64,000 nucleotides of DNA from Panagrolaimus kolymaensis (GCA_028622995.1 JAJQJQ010000005.1:8550730-8614729); one strand, 5' to 3'; shown: positions 37,501 through 50,683, numbered from the stretch's first letter. Notes: a model not told the origin generated them from the letters alone. Numbers and translations: made by a program.

Positions 37501-38639
37501 AAAATTTTATAAACAAATATTTGCATTTATTAAATTTTCTTTTTTGATATGTCTGGCTTTCAATAAAGCAAATTGAATTCTCAAACATAAACTCGAAGAA
37601 AAAATATTAGATTTCTCAAGTGCAAAACAAACTTTATGAAAGCGTAAAAAAGTTTTAAAAATACAGTTTAGAATTAATTTTCCAACAAGACATTTTCCCA
37701 AAATTTATGTATGTATTGTATATACTTACTTGTTGTAATTACACCCTTCCATGGTTGACTGGGTAATCCATTCCTTAGAGAAGTAACCATAACATCATAA
37801 TCTTTTCCTGGATTTAAATTACCCAAATATAATTCAACATCCTTTTGTTCCATAATATCATGAACATCCAAAATTGGATATCTTTTGGGTGGATCAAGTT
37901 GAACATATTCAACTCGAAAAGTATCTTGCAAAGCTTTTTCAGGTTTGATTGTTCTCATTGTAATATTATTATGGGTTACCAAAATAGAAGAGCCATGCGA
38001 ATGAAAATCCAATGGCAATGGATCCATAATTACTGATTCCTCTTTAATTAATTGTGAATCACCTTCAATTCGACCAAATACAGCGATGCTATATTGATGT
38101 CCCGCATTAAGGCCATGGACATTAATCACCGAAGAATCTGTGGGTGAAGCAAGAAACGTTCGATTTACATCTTTTGTGGGATATTCAATTTCAGGTGAAA
38201 TATCAGTGACTTTTGCAATAAATTGTTTAAATTTTTCGAAATTTGATGGTAAAAATACATTTAATAAACGGCTGGGATCCGTTGGATCTTTAGAAATTTT
38301 AAATGATTCAGGAAAATCATGCAAATATTTTGGTAAACTATCAAGGGTTAATTCTGAAAATAAACTCAAATATAAATACAGAATTATGTTTCGAAAGTGA
38401 AATAAATAAAAAATCTGTAACTTCGGTTGTAAATACAAAAGTTTTCTAAATTTTGGTTGTTCGATAATTTTGTTATTAAAAAATTTACCAATATGTTGCT
38501 GTCTTTCGGTTGAAGTTTCAGTAACAAATGAAGACCCCTCATTATCTCCAGTAATAATAGAAATAAAATTGAGCAATAAAAAATAAAGTAATATTATTGA
38601 TTTCCTTCTTTGAGGTTTTAATTTCCAATCAATTTCCAT
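22590..38639 (-). CDS. dep-1: receptor-type tyrosine phosphatase, R3/DEP-1 type
   Basis: Eleven exons join in phase to 1,514 residues: 38489-38639, 37730-38353, 35849-37474, 35447-35643, 35282-35383, 34742-34895, 30179-30299, 27071-27604, 23546-23798, 22918-23481 and 22590-22808. It is a single-pass membrane enzyme that removes phosphate from tyrosine. The order is: signal peptide (residues about 15-31, after a basic start), a large ectodomain with fibronectin III-like repeats ('[20 protein letters not shown]' is the clearest), membrane helix about 962-985 followed by 'NRRKGKKG', a Ser/Gly/Asn-rich linker (about 992-1169), one PTP domain and a 60-residue tail. Catalytic parts: 'KNRF' 1220-1223, 'WPD' 1360-1362, and '[10 protein letters not shown]' with Cys about 1396 and Arg about 1402; all are intact. 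Fibronectin repeats plus a single PTP domain fit DEP-1/Ptp10D-class receptors, which oppose receptor tyrosine kinases. The orthologue name is inferred. Confidence 0.9.
23799..27070 (-). other. 3.3-kb intron of the phosphatase gene
   Basis: AT-rich, with long purine/pyrimidine tracts, an (AG)n microsatellite at about 26279-26297 and tatg/catg-rich sequence near 26425-26460. The Lys/Phe-rich open frames at 25956-26656 are products of these tracts. No nested gene seen. Confidence 0.6.
27605..30178 (-). other. 2.6-kb intron between linker and membrane exons
   Basis: Low-complexity AT-rich sequence; no nested gene. Frames at 29294-29911 are Lys-rich noise. Confidence 0.6.
30300..34741 (-). other. 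4.4-kb intron between ectodomain and membrane exons
   Basis: The longest intron in the window. No nested gene, tRNA or transposon recognised; only A/T-rich tracts and Phe/Lys-rich frames. Confidence 0.6.
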
Positions 38640-41600
38640 TCTTTCTGATTGATGCCTCTTCTTTAAACTTTAACAATAATAAACCCGAGCAGAAAAAAAA
38701 ATGAAAATAATAACAAGGCACTAAAGTAAGAAGTAATAACAACAACGAATAATCATAAATGTCGATGAAGAAAAAAAATAAGGAAGCTTATATCATTTTT
38801 TAGTTTGTTTGTAATCTTCTGAAAAAAAAGATAAAAGTATGAGGAAAAATAAAAAGTAAGTAGGATAACACTTTTGAGCTGGAGAAAACGAAAAGAAAAA
38901 ATAAATTTTAAACCGGAAAAAACAAAACTAAAAAACCGCGCGAAACGATGATTATCGTAAAAATATTTGGTTCAAAACAACATTCAAAAAAAACTGTTAA
39001 TTGGGAAGGAAGCTGATTTTCTATAGACTATAGTGTAAAAAAGAGGAACCGGTCAAAAAAAATTAAGGGTGAAACAATTTTTATTAGAGACTTCGTAAGC
39101 GAGAGATAGTTAGTTGTTAGACAGACAATTTGACCAGGAGCTCGTTTGTTGGTTGACCGCCGCAATGAAATAATAAAAAGTGAGCAAACATAAAGCTTCA
39201 TGGAAGCTGTTGAAGCCGATGGAAAATAGCGAAAGCCGTCCGTTATTTTTTTTAACGGAGAACGGAAGAAATGGGAGATGAGAGAAAAAAAAGTTTATTA
39301 GTTTCTGCTTATTGCTTTGCTTGTTGGTGGTTTTGAAAAATTTGGGAATGAAATGGATGGATTGGGATCGGAAGGAATGAACAAAAAAAATTTATTGGGA
39401 GCAAAAAAAGAGGAAGGAAGCATGGAAACTAACTAACTAGATTGGGTTTCACAGTCACCAACCATCTTTCTTTTTATGTTAATTACGTTTTTAAAAATGT
39501 GAGAAAAATTTATTACAGTTTTTTTTAATGAAGAAGAAATAGAAAATGTGTAAATAATAATTATTTGATTCCCAGACACAGAAGATAGTAACGTAAAATT
39601 TACAAAACATTTATTACTATTTTCATTCATAAATAAACTCCCTCAAAATACATAATATATATTTATTTCCAGAGACACAAGCATAAACAAGTAAATGGGT
39701 TTCGAGTGATGAAGGAAAAAAAGAGCCTAATTGAAAAAATCTGCAGCAGCTAATGGATAAAACAAAACAAAAAAATAACGACGCAGACGAAGATTTCTTT
39801 TTCATTTTTTTTGTTGCGCATCTTCCCTCTAAAAAATGCGTTAAGAGCACTTTTTTTTGTTTAGGGATTTGTTTTAAGAAAATCATCACTTCAATCGCAG
39901 TTGATTAACTTTTTTTTAGTTTGTTGCTAGAAGCAAAAAAAATGTTAAATGTTACTTGGAGGATTTGGCGACAACGACAAAAAAGTGAAGTTGTGTTGTG
40001 GACATTCACTCACCTATAAAACGATGGACGACGAATGAAACGTGTTTCTAATAGGATTTTTTTGTTAATAAAACAAAATACATATAAGATTATTTTTAAA
40101 TAGTTAATGACTTAGAACTAATTGACGACGACTTACGAAGCAAAAAAAAAGTTACAAAGTCTTCGCAAAAAAAATTCACGCGTTTTTATGGCTTTAAAGA
40201 GATGATAGTAATCAGTTTGGAAAAATTATGTTACTATCATTGCAAAAAAATCTTTAAGACTTTATTTCGAAACACAAAAAAAAAACTCGAAATTGATTGA
40301 TTTCTTCCAAAATAATTCTAAATCGTAAAAGGTCAAAAACAAAAAAAATCAAGAAAAGTCAAACAAAAAAAGAATAATGCGAAAAAAGATGAAAGCAGTG
40401 CTTTGAAAAGAGTGCATACTTGACTTGGGTTGTTGGATGGTTTGATATGATGTGATCTTCAAAAAATAAAAAAAAGATGATGACTCAAGCGTCGGCGATC
40501 CGTAAATGAGTGGTAAAAAATAAATGGGTTACAATGGAAAATGGAATTATTTTTTTCTTGTTCAATCAATAATCAACTTTTTGCGACAACAACGGCTGGT
40601 AATAGATAATTATAAAAAAAATCATCGGAGTATTTTTTGCAACAAAGTGGAAAGCAACCGATAAAACAAAAAAGTCAAACGCATTGTAAAAAAGAAGAAA
40701 GAATCATAAAAAACCCAAGAAAAAAGCAACAAAGCTTTAAAACATAATGTTTCAATAATATTTTTTGTTTGTTTCTTTAACGACAATAAAAATCATAAAG
40801 AATAAAATTTGCGTAAACAAAAAATTTTCCCAAAATGGACGAAGCTTTTAAGAATGACCACACACACACACGACTAATGTTGGTTGACGATGAAGAAAGG
40901 TTTAAAAAGCTTTTTTGTTGTTTTAACGACCGAAAAAACTTTAAAAGTTTTATAAAACAAATAAAAAAACCCAAGAGTTTTAAAAAAGAAACAAATACAC
41001 AGAAGAAAAATGTGTAACAATTTCAAATCAAAAATGGAGAAGGGTTTTAAAAATAAATAAGAGTTAATTAAAGAAGCAAAAGGGTGGAAAAAAAAGCACA
41101 AGACAAAGGACACGACAACAAAAAAATTATGGGTAAAAATGTGAGAACTTGAACCGAAGAAAAATAATTAATAATTATGAACAAAATGATAATCAATCAA
41201 TCGATTTGATATTTAAAAAATTATTGTAACTAAAAAGTTTAAAAAGTTTAAAATAAGAAAAGTAAGAGCGATATCCTTTTTCTGTCGCCGGCAATTGGAT
41301 CCAAGCTGTGAAGTTAGAGGGTTGATTTTCTTTCATGCTTGCTTCTTATGATTATTGCCTTAAGAAAAAACCCTTCAAACGAACGATCAAAAAAAAGAAA
41401 AAAAGAAGAGTAGAAGAAACCGGCTACCGATCGAACGACGAAGAAAAAAAGAAGCAAGCATTGGAATGGAAGAAAAGAGTCAAAAACTCAAGGAGTTTTT
41501 TTTTTGTGGATGAGTTTTTGGAGGGTTTTTTCTTTTAAAGAATAAAAAGTTTGAAAAATAAAAAAAACGATGGAAGGGATGTTTCAGAGAAAAGAAAAAA

Positions 41601-42484
41601 AAAACAAATATATTCATAATGGGAAAACCGATAAAAAAAAAGAAGGCTGAATTGAATGAGAAAAAAAATCATGGGTAAGCTTGATATGGAAAAGCGTGGT
41701 TTTTATTCGACGAAATTTATTTTACGATCGTGTGTTAAAAAATGTCTTTCTTAAGGTAGTTTAAAAAGTAGGGATATAACAATTTTAAAAAATTTAAATA
41801 AGTGTTTTAAAACCTTAGCGGCGGTGTAAACATTTTTTTATCATGAAACAAAAAAAATAATTCTCTAAAACAAGACAAAATTGTGCTTTTAAAAATTTTA
41901 AAATATTCGAAGTAAAAACATGGTTGAAAATAGCTATAATTAAATAAAGGATAAAATTTGAATAAAACTATAACCTTGAAAATAAAAAAGTTTTTAAAAC
42001 TAGTTCAAAAAAGCCAACAATAATAAGAGCGGAGAAGTTTCACGTAAAAAAATTAGCTAAAATCAACACAGAAAAAAATCCCATCGAAAAATCGAAAAAA
42101 ACTAAACAATACAAAAATTCTTCTTTTTTTTTTCAAAAATTAAAATAAACCAAGTAAGTCAGTCGATTGCGCAAGAAAAAAGGAGAAAAAAATATAGGGG
42201 AAACAAAACAATAACGAACGAAGAATACAAAAAAAAAGAAAAGAAGATTTTTTGTTCAAAATTTATTTCATCGACCGAAAAAGAAAAGAAATGACTGACC
42301 GAATTTTTTAGATGGGAAGAGAGAAAAGAGAAGTTAGTTGAAAGATGAGACGATTGAAAGCTCTTCTTCATTTCTTCTTCATTTTTTCCTTGTTATTAGA
42401 GTTTCACTTTTTTTCCTTGCCTTTTATGTACCTTTATTTTTTTTCATCATCGATGAAAACAATACAAAAAAAGAAAAAAGGAAT
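38640..42484. other. gene-poor region upstream of the phosphatase
   Basis: Almost 4 kb of A-rich sequence with scattered gacgac/caacga triplets and no supported coding sequence. It may hold promoter and 5' untranslated exons of the phosphatase gene. Confidence 0.5.
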
Positions 42485-43656
42485 ATCCTCGCCAGGGTTT
42501 GGCGGAATTGAAAAAAATTCCGCTTCCGCGGAAGGCGGAATTATAAAATTCACTTCCGCAAAAGCGGAAGCGGAAGCGGAAGTAAAAAAAAGGCGGAATT
42601 CCGCAAAAGCGGAATGCGGAAGCGGAATTACCAAAAAAAATTTTTTTGTTATTATACATACATTTTTTTTCCATTATAGTCCACGGTAACGATTTTAATA
42701 TTGTATGTGTCTGTATCAAAGCCTTTGTATCCAAAGTGGATAAATTTTATTTTTTCTATATGACGATAATCAAAAGCTAAAAGATTCTTTGAGACTGTTG
42801 CATGCTTTATTAATACAAATTTTGACCTTGAAAAATGGGGACTTTAGAGTAAACAAGTGCGATAAAGAGCTTCTTTATTTTAATGTTGCCAGGAAAAAGA
42901 TAAATTTTGATTAAAAAATTTCTTTAATATGGGTAGCATGCAAAGATAATGTATTAATGAACTGAGCATAAGTTTAGCCACAATATTTTTTCTTATAGCA
43001 CCAAAAAGGTTTGTTTTTACATCTAAAAGCATGTCGCGCTTTCACAATCAAAACTATTTCTATTTTTACAATATTAAGAATTCCTAAATCTTTTAACCAT
43101 CTATAAATATCATCATTATTTATACCAATTTTAACATAAATATCCCACTTTTGAAATTTTAAAGAATGTCAAACGATTTATTTCAGCTATTTTTGATTGC
43201 AAAATTAGTTTCAAAAAGAACCAAAAAACATTTTGTAAGAAACTAACTTATTTCGAATGCGCAATAAAAAAATCAAAAATGAAAGAAAAGTAAAATATTC
43301 TCCATGTACGCAAAAATAAAGAAGAACATATTTTTAATTTAAGTTTGTCTTACCCTGCTGATTTCATTCGTTACAATGTACTGAAATAAAATTTGATTTC
43401 CCAGTGTAAAAGTGTTTACACTTTTATTATTTTTAAAGCCTTCTTTGGGCATTTGATCGCAGAATTTTTTTATTATCCAACTCCCGCAAAAAAATGTAAA
43501 AGTTTTTGTTAAATATTTTTTAAAATTTGTTTAATTCCGCTTTCGAATTCCGCAAAATTTTGCGGAATTCCGCGGAATTTGCGGAAGTCCAAAAACATGC
43601 GGAATTCCGCAAAAGCGGAATGCGGAAGCGGAATTCCGCCAAACCCTGATCCTCGC
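42485..43656. mobile_element. hAT-like non-autonomous DNA transposon, copy 2
   Basis: The element spans 42493-43648, again exactly 1,156 bp, with the same 17-bp perfect terminal inverted repeats and a different perfect 8-bp target duplication, ATCCTCGC (42485-42492 and 43649-43656). By eye the only difference from copy 1 is one base (aaacaaac at 6964-6971 against aaactaac near 43238-43245). The near-identity implies very recent movement by a transposase supplied from elsewhere in the genome. Confidence 0.93.
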
Positions 43657-46600
43657 TCCGTTGTTGTCGTCGTCTCATCTTCTTTCTCAAAAAAATTTTT
43701 TTCAGCAGTTAGTTTTCGTGTTGGTCATCGATGAACGAAAAAAGCAAAGTAATAAAAAATAAACCGTGCAAAAAATGCGATGCAAAAACAAAACAAAAAA
43801 TTTAGCAATATTTTTACTTTTTTTGTTTGTTGTCGTCGTCCATCGATGAAACTGTTATTCTTCTTCAATTTTCTCTTACTCGACGATTTGCGTGATGATG
43901 TTGATGGTTGTGGAGGTTGGTAGGATGGTCACTCGCTCTCTCAAAACAAAACATATTTTTAGTGTATACGTTTTGAGTGTTCGAGGCGAAGGTGAAACAT
44001 TGACGACAATATTTTCTATTTTCTATTTTATTTATTTTTTTATATTTTCCGCGCACAGCCTTTAACTCTGTCTTCTTCTTTTTTTGGAGGTAAAAAAAAG
44101 TAGGGGAATGACCTTGGACACGTGCATGCACATGGGCGTTTATGTTAGTGGCATCTCCATCGATTGAGTCATTGAAGCAACAATACTTCTTTTTTTGGAA
44201 AGGAAGAGATTGAATCCGGAAGATTAAAAAAAAATCGATGTGTTTTTTATTTAGAAGTATAAGTCATGCTCTGGATCTCATTCAGTTCGAAATAATGAAA
44301 AAATAAAATAAATCAAAAATGGTAGATTTTTTTTGGAAGTTTTTTACGGAAATAAAAAATGAGTTAAACCAAGGATGACACGAAAAACTGAAAAGTGATT
44401 GATCCAGTGATTTGGCGGAGTTGCGTGATGGATTAAACAAAGCCTTTGCAAGCATCAAAAAAGAAAAATTGGCTTTTATAAGAAATTTTTTTAGAAATTC
44501 GCGTTTAAAATTTAATAAATGCCTGAAAAAAACAAAGCCCTATAAAATACCTAAAAATTTTAATGTTAATTTAGAAAAAATTTATTACATTTAAATGATA
44601 GCAATTTTATGACTCATTTACGACGATTAATGTTGTTAATGTTCACACTTCCTTAATGCAATTGATAAAAATAAAATGAAACATTAATTTTGAGACGACA
44701 GACGACTGACTTTCAATCATTTGAGTGAAAAAGCTTTTTATATGCAACAAAAACATATGTATTGCGTTTATAAAAAAGGTACTCGATGAATCATTTAGCA
44801 AGAAAAAAAATGAAAGTGAATAAAAAGAAAAAAAGGAAAAGAAATGAATAATGTAAGATCATATAAAAAAAGCAATAACAATATGCAAATGTGGGCTTAA
44901 ATGCTTACAGTATAAAAGGGTCACAGGTTTCATACATATGGAAAAGCAAAAAACACCAAAACAAATTCAGTTGAAAAAAACTGCTTTTTATTATTATGCA
45001 AGAAAGCTTCACAGATGTTCAACAATGAAGGTCCAAAAAATATTTTAATGATGACCAAAGAAGAAGAAAAAGGGCCCAAATGTAACACGAAGCAGCAAAA
45101 CCAATTGCCCATAAAATATAAAAAATGATTCATCCTTCACAAGTTCTTCTTTTTTTTCTTTATCGTTGTCGCGTCTGATAGAAGAAAAAAAACGATGAGG
45201 AAAACTCAAAACCACAAAGTAATTTTTTTATTCGCCATTATCGATGAACATCCGTCTTTTCACTTTTACATTTACTTTTTTGCAACCACAACAAATTTGC
45301 AACAAAGAAAAAAGAGCTGAATGCGATTCACAATTTCTTTTTATCCATTTTTCTTTGACATCGCCAAAATAGCAGGCGATAGGATAGTTACAAGGTTGCA
45401 AAAAAGATACCGACCGGCAAAATCTCATCTTTTTTTCTTCAAAGATTTTTTTATTCTGTATGTGTATCCCTTTTGGCGGCAATGGCAGCGGCACATGTGC
45501 AAAGAAAATTGATTCATTACTAATAGGTTTAAAAAAAAGACGAACGATAATCTTCCAAAATCAAAAAAAAAAGAGTGATGGCGATAAATGATCTTCTTCT
45601 CTTAAAAAAGTGAAGTGTGGAAAAATACTCCAAAACGGATCAAACGCTTTTTGAGTTTTCATGAATGAATGAAAAACCGATCTTTTACTTTTATTTGTTA
45701 ATCTGAGAATATCGGCTTTAAATTTAAGAAGCTTCATCTTAATTTTTTGGTGGCTTTAACGGAATTTGTTTTAGATATATTTTTTATTAATTTAATCTGA
45801 CTAGTTTAAAAAAAAGACACCAAAAAGAAAAATATAAAAATATTAATATTTAAAGAAAAAAAACCAACAAAGAATATTTTAAAAATTTAGCAAAATACAA
45901 ATGAAATAAGGCGAACGCCATTAAAAACAGCAAAGAATAAACTAACAAAATTGACCTTTATTTTAGTTAAGAGAACGAACGTCTAAGTTTAAAAACACTT
46001 TTAAATTTAAAAAAAAAAGAAATGAAGGAACTCTTTAATTTACAAATAAAAAACGGAAATAAGTAACCAGGTTAATTTGTTGCTTTTACACGCACAGAAA
46101 AAAAAGAAGAAGAATGAATGAGAAGTTTCTATGTATGGAACTTATTTTCCCATTTCAACTAACCGAAAAAGTAAGTAAAGGTCGTTTCTATTATTTTCTT
46201 TTCTGTTGTCGAAGAATTTTTTAGAGTGAATCAATCAATCCATCGTGTGCTTTTTTGCTTTTTGAAGGACATTCTTTTTTTCTACGAAGCGCCAAAAGCC
46301 GATAGATAGATACATGCAGAATTTTTTAACATTGCCGCCGCTTCAGCAGCACTTCAGAAAAAAAAAATTTGAGGTACTTTTGTGTTTTTTTCTTGTCGTC
46401 GTCAGTCAAACAATGGATGAAATGAAGAAAAAAAAAAGATCTGCAAAAGGCGAAAGGCGAAGAAGAGGTGTAATTAAAAAATAAAACTCCGGCATCGAAA
46501 AGAATTTATCCTTAGATAATTTTTTTTGTTTGAGCTCCGCTCAAAGACGATTTTGCGCCGGAAATTGAGACTCACTTGACTTTTCGATTCGAATGACGAC

Positions 46601-48364
46601 GATAAAAGAAAAGGAAAGGGATAAAGGAAGAAGGATATACTTTAAAAAAAATTATCATCAAAGAAACAAAACAAAACAAAAAAGAAGGACGCAAAAGGTC
46701 AAAAATTTAGCTTATTTTTTACCTATGAAAAAAAATGCACGAGTGAAAACCCAAACGAGGCGAGTGAGTCCAAGCTCAAAGATAATCCACGACCAAAATT
46801 TTTTATTCGTGGCTTATTTTGATGCAACCTAAACCGCTTTGGATTTTTTATAATAACTGGTATTGTAGTATTTTACGGGTTTTATATAAAAAAATCGGGA
46901 ACATAAACAAAAATAAAATAAAAAATAGAGAAGGTATAGTTAAGCTCCGAATACTTTTGTGAATGGAAACGAATGGAAAAAAAGGAAGCAAGTTTTTTTT
47001 ACGTTTTTTTTACTTCTGTATTCAAAAAGTTTTTTCTCTTTAGCACCAATGTAACTCTTTTTTTTGGGAGAACAACTACCAGAGCCAAAATTCATTTTTA
47101 AGCTTTTTATATGAAAGACACTTCGCAAGCAACAAAAAAACATATGTTGCAGTTATATATAGAAAAAAAAGCTAATCAAAAAAATCAACAATCAAAATAA
47201 AAAAGAAAAGCTAAATCGGAAACAAGTCTATAAATTTATAAGCTTGCTTGTCTGAGAGGTTTGCGCAATCGCTTCCTTTTTTTTCAAACAACAAAAAAAA
47301 AATCAAGTTTTATCGGATGCCTTTGAATTATTTTGGTTTTAGTTAACAAAAGACAAGACATAATTCATCCTCAAATGTTTCATATTTTGAAAAAAAAAAT
47401 TTTTTGACAACAATTGTTGCTTCACAGAAGGCAAAAAAAAGTTGACGATTATGGAAAGAAAAAGTGAGTGGTCACGCAAGTGAATCCATGATGCTGCATT
47501 CATTCATTCATTTCATCCTCAATTGAAGAAAGTCATAATAATAATCATCGCAACAACAAAAGAAAAGAAAAAAGAAAATAGCGGTTATAAGAAAAGCAAA
47601 TCGATCGTTAGAAAATTATTCGAATAAAAAGAAAATTGTTATTCAATAATATATAATAATAACTGTCTATGGAAATAGCAGCCGATGGTAGTTTGTCTTT
47701 ACAAAATTAGAGAATTTTTTTGCTAAGAAAATTTTCTTTTCGAGTATGATCCAGAAAAGAAAAAAGTTTGGAGTGTAAAAATTTTTTAGGCTAATCATAA
47801 TTTTTTTAAAAACTGACACTCTACAACGTCGGTCGAAAAAATTTGTAAGAAGAACAAAGAAGGAAGAAACGGTTTAACCTTGTTTCAAAATAAGAACCTA
47901 GTGTCTTAATTTTCAATCGCCATCATTTTTATCATTCATTCAAAAATATTTATTCAAATAATTGGAAGATGAAAGAAGAAAGAAAAAATGATATTAATTT
48001 TTCCAGTCTAATATCTTAGAACAAAAAGAAAAAGAAATTTTTAATTCCAAACTTTTTCCTTTTTGTGTTTGGAAGAAGAAGGAAAAAAGAAAATGCAAAA
48101 AATTGGATGAAAGAAGGTGGCGAGGCGAGAGTCTCGACCTTGATTTGATGAAGATATTACGTAAAAAAAGGAATGAAGAAAGTGGGTCATTAAACCCCTA
48201 ATTTTTTTCCAAAAATGATGACGGATAATGAATTATTTGCTTCTCTATTTTGTAAACGAAAAAAAAGAAGTTTATTTTTAAATAAGGGTTTTATGCTTGA
48301 AGAATGGAAAAAAATAAAACATGCATTAAAGTTACTAACATTCATTAAAGATACTCATCTTCAA
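43657..48364. other. gene-poor region
   Basis: 4.7 kb of low-complexity AT-rich sequence. Open frames here are short, overlapping and Lys/Phe-rich. No RNA gene or repeat array recognised. Confidence 0.5.
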
Positions 48365-48463
48365 TCATTGAGAACGCGAATACTCTGAGTTTTTTTGATA
48401 GTTATTTATTTCTTCTGATTTTTCAACCAATTTTCGATTAATTTGCTTCATTTCATTTGGTAG
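48365..48463 (-). other. possible orphan terminal exon
   Basis: On the minus strand a T-rich acceptor (cgttttttag) is followed by 32 codons ending in TGA. The product is hydrophilic and coiled-coil-like ('NEMKQINRKLVEKSEEINN'). I could not find an upstream exon in compatible phase, so this is a candidate only. Confidence 0.25.
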
Positions 48464-49117
48464 CTAAAAAACGAAGATAAAGTAAGTTATGAAACGGAAA
48501 GAATATATCAAAAATTTACAGCACTGAAGAGTTAAGATTGGTCCTTGGTTAAATTTTTATGTTATATTTCTATCTTTTTTTGTTTTTTTATTGCAACCGT
48601 GAGATGATTAACTTTATTTTTGGTTTAAAAAATTCATTGTATTTGTACTATTATTCGTTAGTAATGTCTAAAATAATTTAAAAGCTAAAAAGTTTCATTT
48701 GCAATTCTGAAATTGAGGAAGCAATTACTTTGTTCGGCTTAAACTTTTTATAAAGCAATTATTAAATCTGGCATTGAAATTATGTTTCACAATTAACGAT
48801 TTTCTAAATTATGAATTTTAATAACCTTTTTTTATTTGCAAAGCTACCGTACATAAATGTTTTTACTTTATTCTTTCGAAAGATGTATCTTTTTAAAAAA
48901 TGTATGCACTTTGTTTCATCAAAAATAAAAACATTAAAATATAAATTTCTTTTCTCCCACACAAATACAAAAGTTTTTAAAAAAAGGTTATTTTTTTGTT
49001 TTTGAAAGTCGTGTTATTGTTAATTAATTTTTGAGCAAATAAAGAAATTTATTAATTTTGTACAAAAAAATAAAACTTAGACAAAAACAAACAAACAATA
49101 GTCTCAAAAGGTAATTT

Positions 49118-49441
49118 TTAATAATCATAAAGTACCAAAGTTTTTGAAGCTCGCTTTTCAAAATCTTGATTTGGACGATTTAAACGTTTTTGAAAAAAAT
49201 TACGAAATACATTTGCAACTTTATTTATATTTCTTAAAGCATAATCAGGTCTTAACACAAATAAATGTGCGGGTGGAGGAGATAATTGCGAACTTGATGA
49301 GCCTCGATCTTGGTCATCTAAAGGTTGTTGATGTAATCGAGAATTAATAATTTTTGTTGAATATGGCAAATTACGATAATAAACTGCTGAAGTTAAATTA
49401 AATAAAGCAAAAAGTAAGATAATTTTAGAAAAATATAACAT
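49118..49441 (-). CDS. small secreted protein, possible peptide precursor
   Basis: Single exon, 107 residues. The signal peptide 'MLYFSKIILLFALFNLTSA' is followed by a polar, Ser/Pro-rich middle and a basic C-terminus. Near the end, two Lys-Arg pairs bound short segments ('FFQKRLNRPNQDFEKR', then 'ASKTLVLYDY'), which is the layout of neuropeptide-like or other processed peptide precursors. It has no Cys. A polyadenylation signal (AATAAA, minus strand) is near 49045-49050. It resembles no named peptide that I know. It could equally be an unprocessed secreted protein. Confidence 0.6.
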   Translation of the reverse strand: MLYFSKIILLFALFNLTSAVYYRNLPYSTKIINSRLHQQPLDDQDRGSSSSQLSPPPAHLFVLRPDYALRNINKVANVFRNFFQKRLNRPNQDFEKRASKTLVLYDY

Positions 49442-50432
49442 TTTCTTCTTCTGTCGTCGCCTGCTTTTAATTGGAAAATAAAAGTTGAAACAAATTTCTT
49501 GGTTGTTGTCGACCGACGACTTTGGAGGGTTGACTTGAAGAAAAAAAACGTTGACATCAGAAAATAATAAACTTTCTCTTCCCTCAATTTTTGAAGCGCC
49601 TCCCTCTCTTTCTCACTTTTATTTTTTCTTGGCATTTTTTTATTATTATTCGAAGCAGTCTGTCAATTTTCAAGTGTTAAATAAAAAATTGTCACTTTTT
49701 TTTTGCTTTACTTCTTCTTTGCTCTCTAATAACAAACAAAACAAATAGGGTAGAAAAATATAATAAAAAAAAGTTCAAATTAATTAAAGGAAGAAAGTTC
49801 AAAATGTCAACAAACAAAAAAAATAAATGGCTTGAAGCCAAATTAATAATAATAAAACATGCTTCTTCCGGATTACCTAGAAGATAAACAAAATAAAAGG
49901 AAAATAATCAAATCTGATTCTTGAGTATCTTTAAAAAAAGTAAAGAAAATATTTTTATAATGAAAACAATTTTTGAAGGAATCAAAAATTACAAAGATCA
50001 AGCTTTCATTGAAAATGAACCTTGAAAACTTCAAAAATACTCAAAGGCGAATAAAATTTTAGAAAATTTCATTTTAAAAATATTTAGAAGTTAATTGGAC
50101 TTGCTTGCTCGAAATTATTTTATTTGCTTTCAATAAAAATTAAACTACAAAATGGCTACAGACATTTGAAATAGTTATTAAAAATAATTTAGAAAAAACG
50201 TCACTTTTTATTATCTTTTTGGTTTCCTTCTTTAAATGTGAACCATTTCTAAACTAAAAATTTATTAACTGACTTGCGCGCTTAACAGAAACGAAAATAT
50301 TGAAGATAAAAAAACATTTTGCAATTTGAACCTATCTTATCATCGTCATAATTAATACTAACTTTATCGAGATCATTTTACACAATTTTCTAAAGTTGCA
50401 ATCCTACGCCAAAAAGCAGACATTTTTAAAAG
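49442..50432. other. intergenic
   Basis: AT-rich; an 80-codon minus frame at 49393-49635 begins with a charged stretch but overlaps the secreted-protein start and is not supported. Confidence 0.5.
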
Positions 50433-50683
50433 TCAGATTTAGCAGAAGTTGTAGGAGGAGAGAGGAAATTACTTTCGTATAAAGTGAATATATATATAAA
50501 TTAGTTAACAACACCCTTGAGAGTTCACTCAATAAAAGTGTAAATGACGATTTTTGAAAATTAGTACAATATTATTAAACATGAGAAAATGTGCAAAAGA
50601 TAGTTAAAGGAAGAAATATTCTTTTTATTTACTTTATATATAAAATGGAGACGTGCAACGAACAAAAAAAACTATGTAATTTA
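50433..50683. repeat. direct duplication, copy 1
   Basis: The sequence from tcagatttagcagaag to about 50683 reappears at about 52893-53106 in the same orientation. The best part is about 145 bp (50433-50580) and similarity weakens beyond it. It covers the 3' flank of the F-box-like gene. On the minus strand it includes a hydrophobic leader-like stretch ('KVISSLLLQLLLNL') that lacks its ATG here. Confidence 0.7.

Noticed and set aside
42345..42734. Frames of 66-114 codons ending in repeated AEAEAE/FRFRF patterns
   Set aside because: They are translations of the gcggaa hexamer arrays in the transposon end; the same string recurs at 6164-6460.
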